From Gammaproteobacteria bacterium (GTDB taxonomy: Bacteria > Pseudomonadota > Gammaproteobacteria > Pseudomonadales > Azotimanducaceae): DNA of 47,436 bases. Position numbers and translations under genes: made by a program. Each line of letters begins with the position of its first letter. The first letter of the stretch is position 1. The DNA lies in the NCBI GenBank assembly GCA_007694905.1, contig REEU01000199.1, positions 1 to 47,436 on the forward strand, given 5' to 3'. Below the pieces are notes generated by a model. That model worked only from the letters and a program-made list of their open reading frames with translations. It did no database searches and had not been told where the DNA came from. Below, in pieces: positions 20,117-29,561 of the stretch.

Positions 20117-20847
20117 AGATCGGCGTGGTGACCCTGTTCCCGGAGATGCTGGAGGCGGTCACCCGATACGGCATCAGCGGCCGCGCGGTGGCCGCGGGCG
20201 TGTTGGATGTCAGGTGCTACGATCCGCGCGCCTGGACTGAGGATCGGCACCGCACCGTGGACGACAAGCCTTACGGCGGTGGTCCCGGCATGGTGATGAA
20301 GGTGGAGCCGGTGCGGGCCGCAATTGATGCGGCTCGCGCAGAGCTGCCGCAGGCCCGCGTCGCCTATCTGACGCCCCAGGGGCGACGACTCGATCAGGCG
20401 AGCGTGGTCGAACTGGCAGTGCGGCCTGAGTTGATCCTGCTCGCGGGGCGCTACGAGGGCATCGACGAGCGGGTGATCGCACGCGACGTGGATGAAGAGT
20501 GGTCCATCGGAGATTACGTGTTGTCCGGTGGTGAACTCGCGGCGATGGTCATCATCGACTCGGTCTGCCGGCTGCTGCCGGAGGCCTTGGGTGATCCGGA
20601 GTCGGCCGAGGCGGAGTCTTTCGTCGCCGGGCTGCTCGATCACCCGCATTACACCCGACCGGAAGTGGTCGGCGATCAGCGGGTGCCGGATGTGCTGCTG
20701 TCCGGCAACCATGAAGCGATCCGCCGCTGGCGGCGGCAGCAGGCACTGGGCCGGACCCACACGCGGCGGCCTGACCTGCTGGAAGGGCAGGAGCTCGATG
20801 CGGAAGCACGCAGCCTCCTGGATGCATTTTTGACCGGTCGTGACTGA
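20113..20847 (+). CDS. trmD: tRNA (guanine-N1-)-methyltransferase TrmD
   Basis: TrmD makes m1G37 in tRNAs reading CNN-type codons, preventing frameshifting. The 244-residue protein is a SPOUT knot methyltransferase. It shows [12 protein letters not shown] at the start, [24 protein letters not shown] in the knot, and the AdoMet-binding [16 protein letters not shown]. The GTG start overlaps the rimM stop, so the two are translationally coupled. Confidence 0.98.
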   Translation: MKIGVVTLFPEMLEAVTRYGISGRAVAAGVLDVRCYDPRAWTEDRHRTVDDKPYGGGPGMVMKVEPVRAAIDAARAELPQARVAYLTPQGRRLDQASVVELAVRPELILLAGRYEGIDERVIARDVDEEWSIGDYVLSGGELAAMVIIDSVCRLLPEALGDPESAEAESFVAGLLDHPHYTRPEVVGDQRVPDVLLSGNHEAIRRWRRQQALGRTHTRRPDLLEGQELDAEARSLLDAFLTGRD

Positions 20848-20879
20848 AACGCCCGGAACCGAGGACGGAGAAGCGGAAC

Positions 20880-21350
20880 ATGAGCAAGAACAGGATCATC
20901 GCCGAGCTCGAGGCGGAGCAGATCACCCGCGAGGTCCCGGACTTCCGTCCCGGCGACACCGTAGTGGTGCAGGTGCGCGTAAGCGAGGGTAACCGTGAGC
21001 GCCTGCAGGCGTTCGAGGGCGTGGTCATCGGTATCCGTAGCCGCGGCGTCAACTCCGCCTTCACGGTACGCAAGATCAGTCACGGCGTCGGCGTCGAGCG
21101 GACGTTCCAGACCTACAGTCCCCTGATCGAGTCGATCAGCGTCAAGCGTCGCGGCGACGTGCGGCAGGCCAAGCTTTACTACCTGCGTGAACTCTCCGGT
21201 CGCGCCGCCCGCATCCGCGAGAAGGTGGGCGGAACCCGACGGTCTGCCCAGGCAGCCGCTCCCCTCGGCGACGCGGCCGCGCCGGTCGAACAGCCGCCCG
21301 CCGACGTGCTGCCGGAGCAGACTGAAGGCGGCGACGACGCGCGCGCCTGA
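20880..21350 (+). CDS. rplS: 50S ribosomal protein L19 with extended C-terminus
   Basis: L19 sits at the subunit interface and forms bridges to 16S rRNA. Residues 1-117 match the family ([44 protein letters not shown]). A further roughly 39 residues, rich in Ala, Pro, Glu and Asp, bring it to 156 (E. coli 115). The tail resembles in composition the one on S16 from the same operon. It ends the operon; no T-run terminator was recognised right after it. Confidence 0.97.
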   Translation: MSKNRIIAELEAEQITREVPDFRPGDTVVVQVRVSEGNRERLQAFEGVVIGIRSRGVNSAFTVRKISHGVGVERTFQTYSPLIESISVKRRGDVRQAKLYYLRELSGRAARIREKVGGTRRSAQAAAPLGDAAAPVEQPPADVLPEQTEGGDDARA

Positions 21351-21967
21351 GGCCGGGCGTTCCGTCTGCTTCCACCGGCTCCTGCCAGAAGAGCCCCTGG
21401 CGTGCTCGGCGGAGGTTCGCTGCGCACGCCTGCGTGCCCTGCTGTCTGCCGGGATCCCACTGCAACGCGTTGCGTCCGACGCTGACGGTCCGGGTGGGGG
21501 GTATGGGGATGTTGCGGGAAGTGGAGCCGACCTGCCGCGAGATAACCGGGGAGGGAGAGAGCAGACACCCCGCGACAGGCCGGATCCAGGACCTGGTTCC
21601 GGGGAGAGACGGCCGGTTCCAGGCTTTTCTCGATCGGTCCACCCGAGGGGACGCAGAGGAAGATCCGATCGCGCTTGTCTAGTTGCATTGCCCGTGCCAA
21701 GTCCCGTCATCGCCTCCTCAACAAGCAGCCGCATCAGTGTCGACAAGGGCTTCAGGGACGTGTGCCCTCTTCGCGGGGGCGCGTCAGCCGATGACTGAAC
21801 GCCTTTCGGTGACCATTTCTGGCGCATGCTGGCCGTTATGCACCGCCACGGTGCGTCGCTGGGCGACCTTGGCCGACCCATCAACGCAATCGATCCGCCC
21901 CGGGTCCGACACGACCCTGGAGACGACGTACACTGCGCCCACATAGGACGGCTCGGCGAAGAGAACG
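21351..21967. other. 617-nt gap with dense inverted repeats and no recognised gene
   Basis: No frame in this stretch resembles a known protein; the open frames have erratic Arg/Pro/Ser composition. Several inverted repeats are visible: CCGGA-T-CCAGG and CCTGG-T-TCCGG flanking a single A (21580-21602), CGATCGG/CCGATCG (21631-21637 with 21665-21671) enclosing a GTCC/GGAC stem, and GCACCG/CGGTGC (21840-21854). Together 21577-21671 could fold into a compact RNA on either strand. I matched it to no known RNA: not 6S, 4.5S, tmRNA or RNase P. It may hold an unidentified ncRNA, the rplS 3' region and the xerD promoter. Confidence 0.4.
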
Positions 21968-22888
21968 GTGGCTCACCAGCTCCAGAAAACATCAGCCGCC
22001 TGCGCGGACGTGGGCTTGATCGATGCCTTTCTCGACGACCTCTGGCTCGAGCGCGGTTTGTCGGAACATACTCTGGCCGCCTACCGTCGTGACCTCGAAA
22101 GTCTCGCCTGCTGGCTCGGTGCTGAACGGACGCTGGCTCGAACGGGCCGGGCAGATCTGTTCGAATTCCTGTCCGAGCGCTACGCGCGTGGCTACAGCCC
22201 CCGTTCCACCGCCAGATTGCTGTCCTGTGTGCGCAGCTTCTATCGCTGGCAGCTCGAACGCGGGCACAGTGATGAGGATCCCACCCTTGAGTTGTCTTCT
22301 CCGAAGCTCGGACGACCTCTGCCGGGTACGCTCAGCGAAAAGGATGTCGAGCGACTGCTCGCCGCTCCCGACACGGACACCCTGCTCGGCCTGCGTGACC
22401 GGACCATGCTCGAGACGCTTTACGCCTGCGGGTTGCGCGTGACGGAGCTGGTGAGTCTGCGCCTTGGCCAACTGAACCTGCGCCAGGGCGTCATTCGGGT
22501 CTTCGGTAAGGGCAGCAAGGAGCGCTTGGTCCCGTTCGGGGACGAGGCCCTGGAGTGGAATCGACGCTGGATCGAGGTGGGTCGGCGCGAGCTGCTGATC
22601 CGCGCCGACGATGACGTCCTGTATCCGAGTCAGCGTGGCCGGGTCATGACGCGGCAGACGTTCTGGCATCGGATCCGGGCCCATGCGCGGAAGGCCGGCA
22701 TCGACAAGCCGCTTTCGCCTCACACCCTGCGTCATGCATTCGCCACCCACCTGCTCAACCACGGTGCGGATCTCAGGGTGGTGCAGCTCCTGCTCGGCCA
22801 TGCCGACCTGTCCACGACCCAGATCTATACTCATGTGGCTCGGCAGCGCCTGCGGGACCTGCATGCGAGCCATCATCCTCGGGGTTGA
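21968..22888 (+). CDS. xerD: Site-specific tyrosine recombinase XerD
   Basis: XerD with XerC resolves chromosome dimers at dif during FtsK-driven segregation. The 306-residue protein has the N-terminal SAM-like core-binding domain (about 15-105) and the catalytic domain with Arg157 (CGLRVTEL), Lys181 (KGSKERLVPF), His252 and Arg255 (PHTLRHAFATHLL), His278 (LGHADLSTTQ) and nucleophile Tyr287 (IYTHV). The GTG start at 21968 gives a normal N-terminus. The xerD-dsbC-hom order is that of Pseudomonas, so this is the housekeeping recombinase and not a mobile integrase. Confidence 0.96.
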   Translation: MAHQLQKTSAACADVGLIDAFLDDLWLERGLSEHTLAAYRRDLESLACWLGAERTLARTGRADLFEFLSERYARGYSPRSTARLLSCVRSFYRWQLERGHSDEDPTLELSSPKLGRPLPGTLSEKDVERLLAAPDTDTLLGLRDRTMLETLYACGLRVTELVSLRLGQLNLRQGVIRVFGKGSKERLVPFGDEALEWNRRWIEVGRRELLIRADDDVLYPSQRGRVMTRQTFWHRIRAHARKAGIDKPLSPHTLRHAFATHLLNHGADLRVVQLLLGHADLSTTQIYTHVARQRLRDLHASHHPRG

Positions 22889-23022
22889 GCTGTGCGGCCG
22901 GTAGCGCCGAACCCTTCGCACGCATCGGGGTCCAACGGTCGGACAGGCTCACCGAACGGAACCATTCTTCCGCGCAACCCATGCGACAATATCGCGTTCC
23001 GTCGCGCCAGCTGGAGAAGTCC

Positions 23023-23781
23023 ATGCGTCATCCCGTCCATTCCGCGATCATCAGCCTGCTGCTGGTGTTGACGGTCGCGGTGCTTCCATTACCTGCTGCT
23101 GCAGAGATGCGTCTAGAGGGCGAGGCCGCTGAGCACATTCGTGCGCGCCTTCAGGGCGTGCGTCCCGACCTGCCACTGATAGGGCTGCAACCCGCTCCAG
23201 TGGCCGGGTTCTATGCGGTGGAGTTCGAAGACGGCAGCATCTTCTACGCCACCGAGGACGGACGCTTCCTCATCACGGGTGATCTCTACGAGATCACGGA
23301 CGACCGCTTCGTGAATCGCAGCGAGGATCTGCGCGCCCGCCAGCGGGCGGATACCATTGCCAACCTTCCGGTGGACGACATGATCGTGTTCCCGGCCAAC
23401 GGCAATCGGCGCGGTGTCATCAGCGTCTTCACGGACACCGACTGTGGCTTCTGTCGGCGTCTGCACCTCGAGGTTCCGGAGCTCAACCGCAAGGGTGTAG
23501 AGGTCCGCTATCTCGCCTACCCGCGGGCGGGGGTGGGTTCAGCCTCCTATGGTCGACACGTGTCCGCCTGGTGCTCGTCGGATCCGCAAACTGCAATCAC
23601 CCGCCTCAAGGACGGTAGCTCCATTCCGCCGCAGACCTGTGACAATCCGGTCGCGAGCCATTACGAACTCGGCCAGCAGCTTGGTGTTCGCGGTACGCCT
23701 GCGATCTATATCGATGGCGGCCGCTACCTGCCTGGTTACATGCCTGCGGCTGAACTGCTCAAGGAACTCGGGCTGGAGTGA
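23023..23781 (+). CDS. dsbC: Periplasmic thiol:disulfide isomerase, DsbC family
   Basis: DsbC reshuffles wrong disulfides in the periplasm and is kept reduced by DsbD. The 252-residue precursor has a signal peptide (positive start, hydrophobic 9-22, cleavage probably after Ala27), an N-terminal dimerisation domain (about 30-95) and a thioredoxin-fold domain with active site Cys141-Gly-Phe-Cys144 (CGYC in E. coli). A structural cysteine pair is present (184, 206), and Thr225-Pro226 is the cis-proline loop. ATG 23023 follows CTGGAGAAG. The gene lies between xerD and hom, as in pseudomonads. Confidence 0.94.
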   Translation: MRHPVHSAIISLLLVLTVAVLPLPAAAEMRLEGEAAEHIRARLQGVRPDLPLIGLQPAPVAGFYAVEFEDGSIFYATEDGRFLITGDLYEITDDRFVNRSEDLRARQRADTIANLPVDDMIVFPANGNRRGVISVFTDTDCGFCRRLHLEVPELNRKGVEVRYLAYPRAGVGSASYGRHVSAWCSSDPQTAITRLKDGSSIPPQTCDNPVASHYELGQQLGVRGTPAIYIDGGRYLPGYMPAAELLKELGLE

Positions 23782-23803
23782 TCGCTCGCGCCCGTTGTCT
23801 GCG

Positions 23804-23851
23804 TTGACCTCTCCATGGTGCAGGGGTAACGTGCGCGCCGGCCGCGCACGT
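23804..23851 (+). promoter_or_regulatory. Candidate hom promoter overlapped by a strong palindrome
   Basis: TTGACC (23804-23809) and a weak TAACGT (23827-23832) are 17 nt apart. ACGTGCGCG (23829-23837) and CGCGCACGT (23843-23851) form a perfect 9-bp inverted repeat with a 5-nt centre, overlapping the -10 and the start region. Such placement suits a repressor operator or a leader hairpin controlling hom. No threonine- or methionine-rich leader peptide is evident. Confidence 0.45.
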
Positions 23852-23879
23852 GCTCGGTCGGGCAGCGGGAGATGGGGTC

Positions 23880-25205
23880 TTGGAAGCAGTACGTATCGGT
23901 CTGTGCGGCGTGGGTACCGTCGGTCAGGCCGTGTTTGCGGTACTTGAGCGCAATGCGTCGGAGATCACCCGGCGAGCCGGGCGTGGCATTGACGTCAGCG
24001 TGGTCGGCATGCGCCATGACCGTGACGATTTCGATCCAGCGCCCGTGCGCGTTGAGCGGGATGTGCTCGCAGTGGCGCGGGACCCGGACGTGGACATCCT
24101 GGTGGAGCTCATCGGTGGTGTGACGACGGCCCGTGAACTGGTCCTCACGGCCATTGCCGAAGGTAAGCACGTCGTCACCGCGAACAAGGCGCTGATCGCC
24201 GAGTACGGCAACGAGATCTTCGCGGCGGCCCATGAACATGGCGTCAACGTGGCGTTCGAGGCAGCGGTCGCCGGTGGCATTCCACTGATCAAGGCGCTGC
24301 GGGAGGGCCTGGCGGCCAATCGTATCAATTGGCTCGCCGGCATCATCAATGGCACTTCGAACTACGTGCTGTCCGAAATGCGCGTCGCCGATCGTGAGTT
24401 CGCCGACGTGCTCGCAGAGGCACAGCGCCTAGGCTATGCGGAAGCCGACCCGACCTTCGATGTCGACGGCATCGACGCGGCCCACAAGCTGACGATCCTC
24501 GCGTCCATAGCCTTTGGCGTGCCGCTGCAGTTCGCAGCCGCCTACACCGAGGGCATCGGGCATATCACCCGCGAGGACATTGCCTATGCGGACGAACTGG
24601 GGTACCGCATCAAGCCTCTGGCGTTGACCCGACGCACGGAGCAGGGCATCGAGTTGCGCGTGCATCCCACGCTGGTGCCGGCGCGGCAGCTGCTGGCGAA
24701 CGTGGATGGGGTCATGAATGCGGTTCTGGTGCACTCGGATACCGTGGGCCCGACGCTGTTCTACGGTCCCGGCGCGGGCGGAGGACCCACTGCGTCGTCC
24801 GTCGTGGCCGACCTGCTCGACGTCGTGCGAGGCATCACGGCCCATCCCAATCAGCGGGTGCCGCATCTGGCCTTTCAGCCGGATGCACTCTCAGACGTGC
24901 CTTTCCTGCCCATGAGCGAGGTCTCGTCCGCCTACTACCTCCGCATTTTTGCCCAGGATCGGCCCGGCGTGCTGGCCCGCGTGGCGACCCTGCTGTCAGA
25001 GCAGAAGATCAGCATCGAAGCGCTGATTCAGAAGGAGCAGGCGATCCGGGAGATCGACGAGGAGGCCTGGGTACCGATCATCATTCTCACGCATCGGGTC
25101 AAGGAGGCGCACATGGAACGCGCTCTTCATGCCATCGAGTCCTTGGACGAGACCCGCGGCCGGGTCATGCGCATACGGGTGGAGAGCCTCGACGCCGGGC
25201 TCTGA
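23880..25205 (+). CDS. hom: Homoserine dehydrogenase (monofunctional, with ACT domain)
   Basis: Hom reduces aspartate semialdehyde to homoserine, the branch point to threonine and methionine. The 441-residue protein has the NAD(P)-binding Rossmann motif GLCGVGTVGQ (residues 7-16), the catalytic domain with AGIINGTSNYVLSEM and EADPTFDVDGIDAAHK, and a C-terminal ACT domain (about 350-440) for feedback by threonine. I chose TTG 23880, which follows GGGAG and gives MEAVRIGLCG; GTG 23850 lies in the palindrome arm and is less likely. thrC, the usual next gene, is absent: prfB starts 38 nt on. Confidence 0.94.
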   Translation: MEAVRIGLCGVGTVGQAVFAVLERNASEITRRAGRGIDVSVVGMRHDRDDFDPAPVRVERDVLAVARDPDVDILVELIGGVTTARELVLTAIAEGKHVVTANKALIAEYGNEIFAAAHEHGVNVAFEAAVAGGIPLIKALREGLAANRINWLAGIINGTSNYVLSEMRVADREFADVLAEAQRLGYAEADPTFDVDGIDAAHKLTILASIAFGVPLQFAAAYTEGIGHITREDIAYADELGYRIKPLALTRRTEQGIELRVHPTLVPARQLLANVDGVMNAVLVHSDTVGPTLFYGPGAGGGPTASSVVADLLDVVRGITAHPNQRVPHLAFQPDALSDVPFLPMSEVSSAYYLRIFAQDRPGVLARVATLLSEQKISIEALIQKEQAIREIDEEAWVPIIILTHRVKEAHMERALHAIESLDETRGRVMRIRVESLDAGL

Positions 25206-25243
25206 CCCGAGCCTGCGGCCTTACCCTGCCTACTGGAGGAAAC

Positions 25244-26342
<1,099 letters not shown>

Positions 26343-26377
26343 GAATGGCCCAGGCGGCCACGTCACCAGGAGCAGTC

Positions 26378-27892
26378 ATGGCAGACGACAAGCAGGGACC
26401 CGGCTCCAGTGAAGTGGAGCAGATCGCCTGGCGGCGGGCCAAGCTCGCCGAGCTGCGCGCGCAGGGGTGGAATTTTCCCAATGGTTTCCGTCGCGCTCGC
26501 GACGCTGATGGCGTCGAGCTGAACGCCGCCGGCCTCGTGGCCGCCTACGGTGAACTCGACAAGCCGACGCTCGAGTCCCGCGGCGTCGCGGTCGCTCTGG
26601 CAGGACGGCTGATCAACCGGCGCGGACCGTTCCTGGTGATTCAGGAGGGATCCGGCCAGATTCAGTTCTACCTGGACAAGAAGGCGGACCCGCTGCTGCG
26701 TGACCGGGTCGAGGCCTGGGACATCGGTGACATCGTTGCAGGACAGGGGCGGCTCGAGAAATCCGGCAAGGGTGCGCTGTACGTCAATCTCGAATCCGCT
26801 GAGCTTCTGACGAAGGCCCTGCGGCCGCTGCCGGATCAGTATTACGGTATCGCCGACACGGAGCTGCGCTACCGCCGCCGCTACCTCGATCTGATCATGA
26901 ATGAAGACAGTCGGCGCGTATTCGCATTGCGCTCGGCCATCGTTCGCGCGCTGCGCACCTTCATGGAAGAAGCAGGCTTCATGGAGGTGGAGACACCCAT
27001 GATGCAGGTGATTCCTGGTGGTGCCACGGCGCGGCCGTTCATCACCCATCACAATGCCCTGGACCTCGACCTCTACCTGCGCGTCGCCCCGGAGCTGTTC
27101 CTGAAGCGACTCGTGGTGGGCGGGTTCGAGAAGATCTTCGAGATCAATCGGAATTTCCGCAACGAAGGGCTCTCCACCCGGCACAACCCGGAATTCACCA
27201 TGCTCGAATTCTATTGGGCCTATGCGGGATACGACGAGCTGATGACGCTGACGGAGTCCATGCTGCGCCGGATCTGTGAGCAGGTTCTGGGAACCACGGT
27301 CATCAGCTATCAGGGCCATGAGATCGATTTCGGCCAGCCCATCGACCGGGTCAGCGTGCGTGACAGTCTGGTCCGCTACGCGCAGATGTCGGAAGCGGCC
27401 GTAGACGATCGCGAGACGCTTAAGGCGGTCGCCCGCGAGCACGGGGTCGATGTGACTGCGGACTGGGGCCTCGGACGGCTGCAGTTCGCGCTGTTCGAAG
27501 AGCTGGTGGAAGCGAAACTCACCGATCCCGTATTCATCACGAACTATCCCACTGAGGTTTCGCCACTGGCCCGTCGCAACGAGTCTGATCCCAGCGTGAC
27601 GGACCGCTTTGAACTGTTTGTGATGGGGCGCGAGATCGCCAATGGCTTCGCCGAGCTGAATGATGCCGAGGATCAGGCGGCACGCTTCCGTGAGCAGGCG
27701 GAGCGCAAGGCCGCCGGGGATGACGAAGCCATGCACTACGATGCGGATTTCGTCATGGCATTGGAGTATGGCCTGCCGCCCACGGCAGGGGAGGGTATCG
27801 GTATCGACCGGCTGGTCATGCTGCTCACGGACCAGGCCAGTATCCGCGACGTGCTGTTCTTTCCGCATATGCGTCCCGCCACTTCAGACTGA
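26378..27892 (+). CDS. lysS: Lysyl-tRNA synthetase, class II
   Basis: LysS charges tRNA-Lys. The 504-residue protein (E. coli 505) has the N-terminal OB-fold anticodon domain (VALAGRLINRRG to about residue 150). The class II catalytic core follows, with motif 2 in FRNEGLSTRHNPEFTMLEFY and motif 3 GEGIGIDRLVMLL near the C-terminus. ATG 26378 is preferred because CAGGAG lies six bases ahead; GTG 26339 overlapping the prfB stop is an in-frame alternative that would add 13 residues. It probably shares a transcript with prfB. Confidence 0.97.
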   Translation: MADDKQGPGSSEVEQIAWRRAKLAELRAQGWNFPNGFRRARDADGVELNAAGLVAAYGELDKPTLESRGVAVALAGRLINRRGPFLVIQEGSGQIQFYLDKKADPLLRDRVEAWDIGDIVAGQGRLEKSGKGALYVNLESAELLTKALRPLPDQYYGIADTELRYRRRYLDLIMNEDSRRVFALRSAIVRALRTFMEEAGFMEVETPMMQVIPGGATARPFITHHNALDLDLYLRVAPELFLKRLVVGGFEKIFEINRNFRNEGLSTRHNPEFTMLEFYWAYAGYDELMTLTESMLRRICEQVLGTTVISYQGHEIDFGQPIDRVSVRDSLVRYAQMSEAAVDDRETLKAVAREHGVDVTADWGLGRLQFALFEELVEAKLTDPVFITNYPTEVSPLARRNESDPSVTDRFELFVMGREIANGFAELNDAEDQAARFREQAERKAAGDDEAMHYDADFVMALEYGLPPTAGEGIGIDRLVMLLTDQASIRDVLFFPHMRPATSD

Positions 27893-27998
27893 CGCCCTCC
27901 TGCACGCGCCCGAACCGGCTGTCGCGCGGGGCCGGCCTTGCACTGCGCGTCGTGAAGTGACTGAATCCGGGAAGGTGCAGTAACGTGGAGGCGGGGCA

Positions 27999-28490
27999 TT
28001 GGCAGATACCGAAAGCGGCCCACTGGCTGCGCCTGCTGAGCGGGCGCTCGTCGATCTGATCCCGCACCGTTTCGATCCTCGCGTTCGCAACCTGCTTGCT
28101 GCTGCTCTGGGCGTGTCTGCCGATGCCGTGGTGCAGCAGGAGCTCGACGCCTACATCGACGCACCGATGCGGCGCCTGCTGGGGTTTCTCGAGAATCGCG
28201 TTCCGGTGGCCCTGATCGGGCTCGACTTCATTGGTGAGCACTCCGCCATCGTGCTGCACGTGGCGGTGGCCCAGGAGGAGCGCCGCGCCGGAATCGGTCG
28301 GCAGATGGTCTGGTCGGCGGCGGCACGCTATGGGCTCGAGCGCATGAGTGCTGCCGGCGATCCGGTGTCGGCTGGATTCTTCCGGACACTCGGATTCTGT
28401 GTCCGCAGCGTCGGGGAAACATTGCCGGGACTCGAACGCTTCGAATGCGTCTGGCACGCGAGTATGAAGGATGATGACGACGGCGGCTGA
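27999..28490 (+). CDS. GNAT-family acetyltransferase
   Basis: A 163-residue protein with a compact GNAT fold. The beta-4/acetyl-CoA loop is [19 protein letters not shown] (about residues 86-104), with the late segment [20 protein letters not shown]. The target is unknown. The start is TTG 27999 preceded by a strong GGAGG (27987-27991) at a seven-base spacing. Its end overlaps the ung start by 20 nt, so the two genes form a unit. Confidence 0.8.
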   Translation: MADTESGPLAAPAERALVDLIPHRFDPRVRNLLAAALGVSADAVVQQELDAYIDAPMRRLLGFLENRVPVALIGLDFIGEHSAIVLHVAVAQEERRAGIGRQMVWSAAARYGLERMSAAGDPVSAGFFRTLGFCVRSVGETLPGLERFECVWHASMKDDDDGG

Positions 28491-29196
28491 CAGGGTGCGG
28501 ATGGAGCCGAGCTGGAAGGCGGCGCTCGCCAGCGAATTCTCCCAACCGTACATGCAGGAACTGCGAACCTTCCTGGCCCGGGAGAAGCGGCAGCAGAAGA
28601 CCGTCTATCCGCCCGGCTCCGAAATTTTCGCAGCGTTGGACGCGACGCCGCTCGCGAACGTGCGGGTGGTGATCATCGGCCAGGATCCCTACCACGGTCC
28701 GAACCAGGCTCATGGGCTCTGCTTCTCGGTTCGTCCGGGTGTGGCGAGGCCCCCTTCGCTGGAGAACATCCTGCGGGAAGTGAGCAGCGACATGACGGAT
28801 CCGGACGTGCCCGGCGGTCGTGCCGACGGCCGTTTCGGGTCCAGTGGCTCCCTGCTGGGCTGGGCACGGCAGGGCGTGTTGCTGCTCAATGCGGTCCTCA
28901 CCGTGGAGCGTGGCCGTGCCGGGGCCCATCAGGGCAAGGGCTGGGAGCAGTTCACGGATCGCGTCGTGGAGGTGATCGACCGGGAACGCGAGCATGTGGT
29001 GTTTCTGCTTTGGGGCAGCTACGCGCAGAAGAAAGGGCAGCGCGTGGACCGGCGCCGTCACGATGTGCTCACCGCGCCGCATCCATCGCCGCTGTCTGCG
29101 CATCGTGGCTTCTTCGGATGCCGTCACTTTTCCCGGGCGAACGCCTGCCTGGTGGCGCATGGCCAGCCTCCCATCGACTGGTTCGCGACGGAGTAA
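28471..29196 (+). CDS. ung: Uracil-DNA glycosylase, family 1
   Basis: Ung removes uracil from DNA to start base-excision repair. The 241-residue protein has the catalytic water-activating loop GQDPYHG (Asp72), [11 protein letters not shown], and the DNA-intercalating [17 protein letters not shown] loop near the C-terminus. ATG 28471 overlaps the preceding GNAT gene; ATG 28501 would still give a complete enzyme and cannot be excluded. Confidence 0.96.
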   Translation: MMTTAADRVRMEPSWKAALASEFSQPYMQELRTFLAREKRQQKTVYPPGSEIFAALDATPLANVRVVIIGQDPYHGPNQAHGLCFSVRPGVARPPSLENILREVSSDMTDPDVPGGRADGRFGSSGSLLGWARQGVLLLNAVLTVERGRAGAHQGKGWEQFTDRVVEVIDREREHVVFLLWGSYAQKKGQRVDRRRHDVLTAPHPSPLSAHRGFFGCRHFSRANACLVAHGQPPIDWFATE

Positions 29197-29198
29197 CC

Positions 29199-29561
29199 AT
29201 GGCAGCGAAGAAACGCGGCGGGCTCGTCTTTTCCACCGCGGCCGGGCGCATGTGTCCGGGGTGTTTACGGCCCGCGTCGGAGTGCGTCTGCAGGGACCGG
29301 TCCCGGCCCCGGGACGGCGGCGACGGAATCGTTCGGATCAGCCGTGAGACTAAGGGCCGCAAGGGCGCTGGCGTGACCCTGCTGCGCGGATTGCCGCTCG
29401 CCGACGACGCACTCAAGGCGCTGGCCAAACGCCTGAAGGCCCAGTGTGGCGTCGGTGGCGCCGTCAAGGAAGGCGTCATCGAATTGCAGGGCGACCAGCG
29501 CAGCAAAGTGCAGGCCCTGCTCGAGGCCGAGGGATATCAGGTCAAACTTGCGGGGGGATGA
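29199..29561 (+). CDS. yciH: SUI1/eIF1-like translation factor YciH with a CxxC insert
   Basis: A 120-residue bacterial SUI1-domain protein; E. coli YciH affects start-site fidelity. The SUI1 fold covers about residues 45-120 (GRKGAGVTLLRGLPL, CGVGGAVKEGVIELQGDQR, VKLAGG). Unlike E. coli YciH, an N-terminal stretch CPGCLRPASECVC (four cysteines) is present and could bind zinc; similar inserts occur in Pseudomonas. ATG 29199 follows GGAG closely. Its stop abuts the stop of the converging gene with no spacer. Confidence 0.93.
   Translation: MAAKKRGGLVFSTAAGRMCPGCLRPASECVCRDRSRPRDGGDGIVRISRETKGRKGAGVTLLRGLPLADDALKALAKRLKAQCGVGGAVKEGVIELQGDQRSKVQALLEAEGYQVKLAGG

Noticed and set aside
21580-21671. 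6S, 4.5S, tmRNA or RNase P RNA
   Set aside because: Compared with remembered hallmark sequences of each; the hairpin similarity is superficial and conserved core bases are missing.
20676-21992. 438-codon minus-strand frame covering rplS and the 21351-21967 gap
   Set aside because: It runs antisense through trmD and rplS, and its composition in the gap is Arg/Pro/Ser/Gly-rich with no recognisable motif.
21968-22888. Tyrosine recombinase as evidence of a mobile element
   Set aside because: Length, catalytic residues and the xerD-dsbC-hom order mark it as housekeeping XerD; no attachment repeats or cargo were seen.
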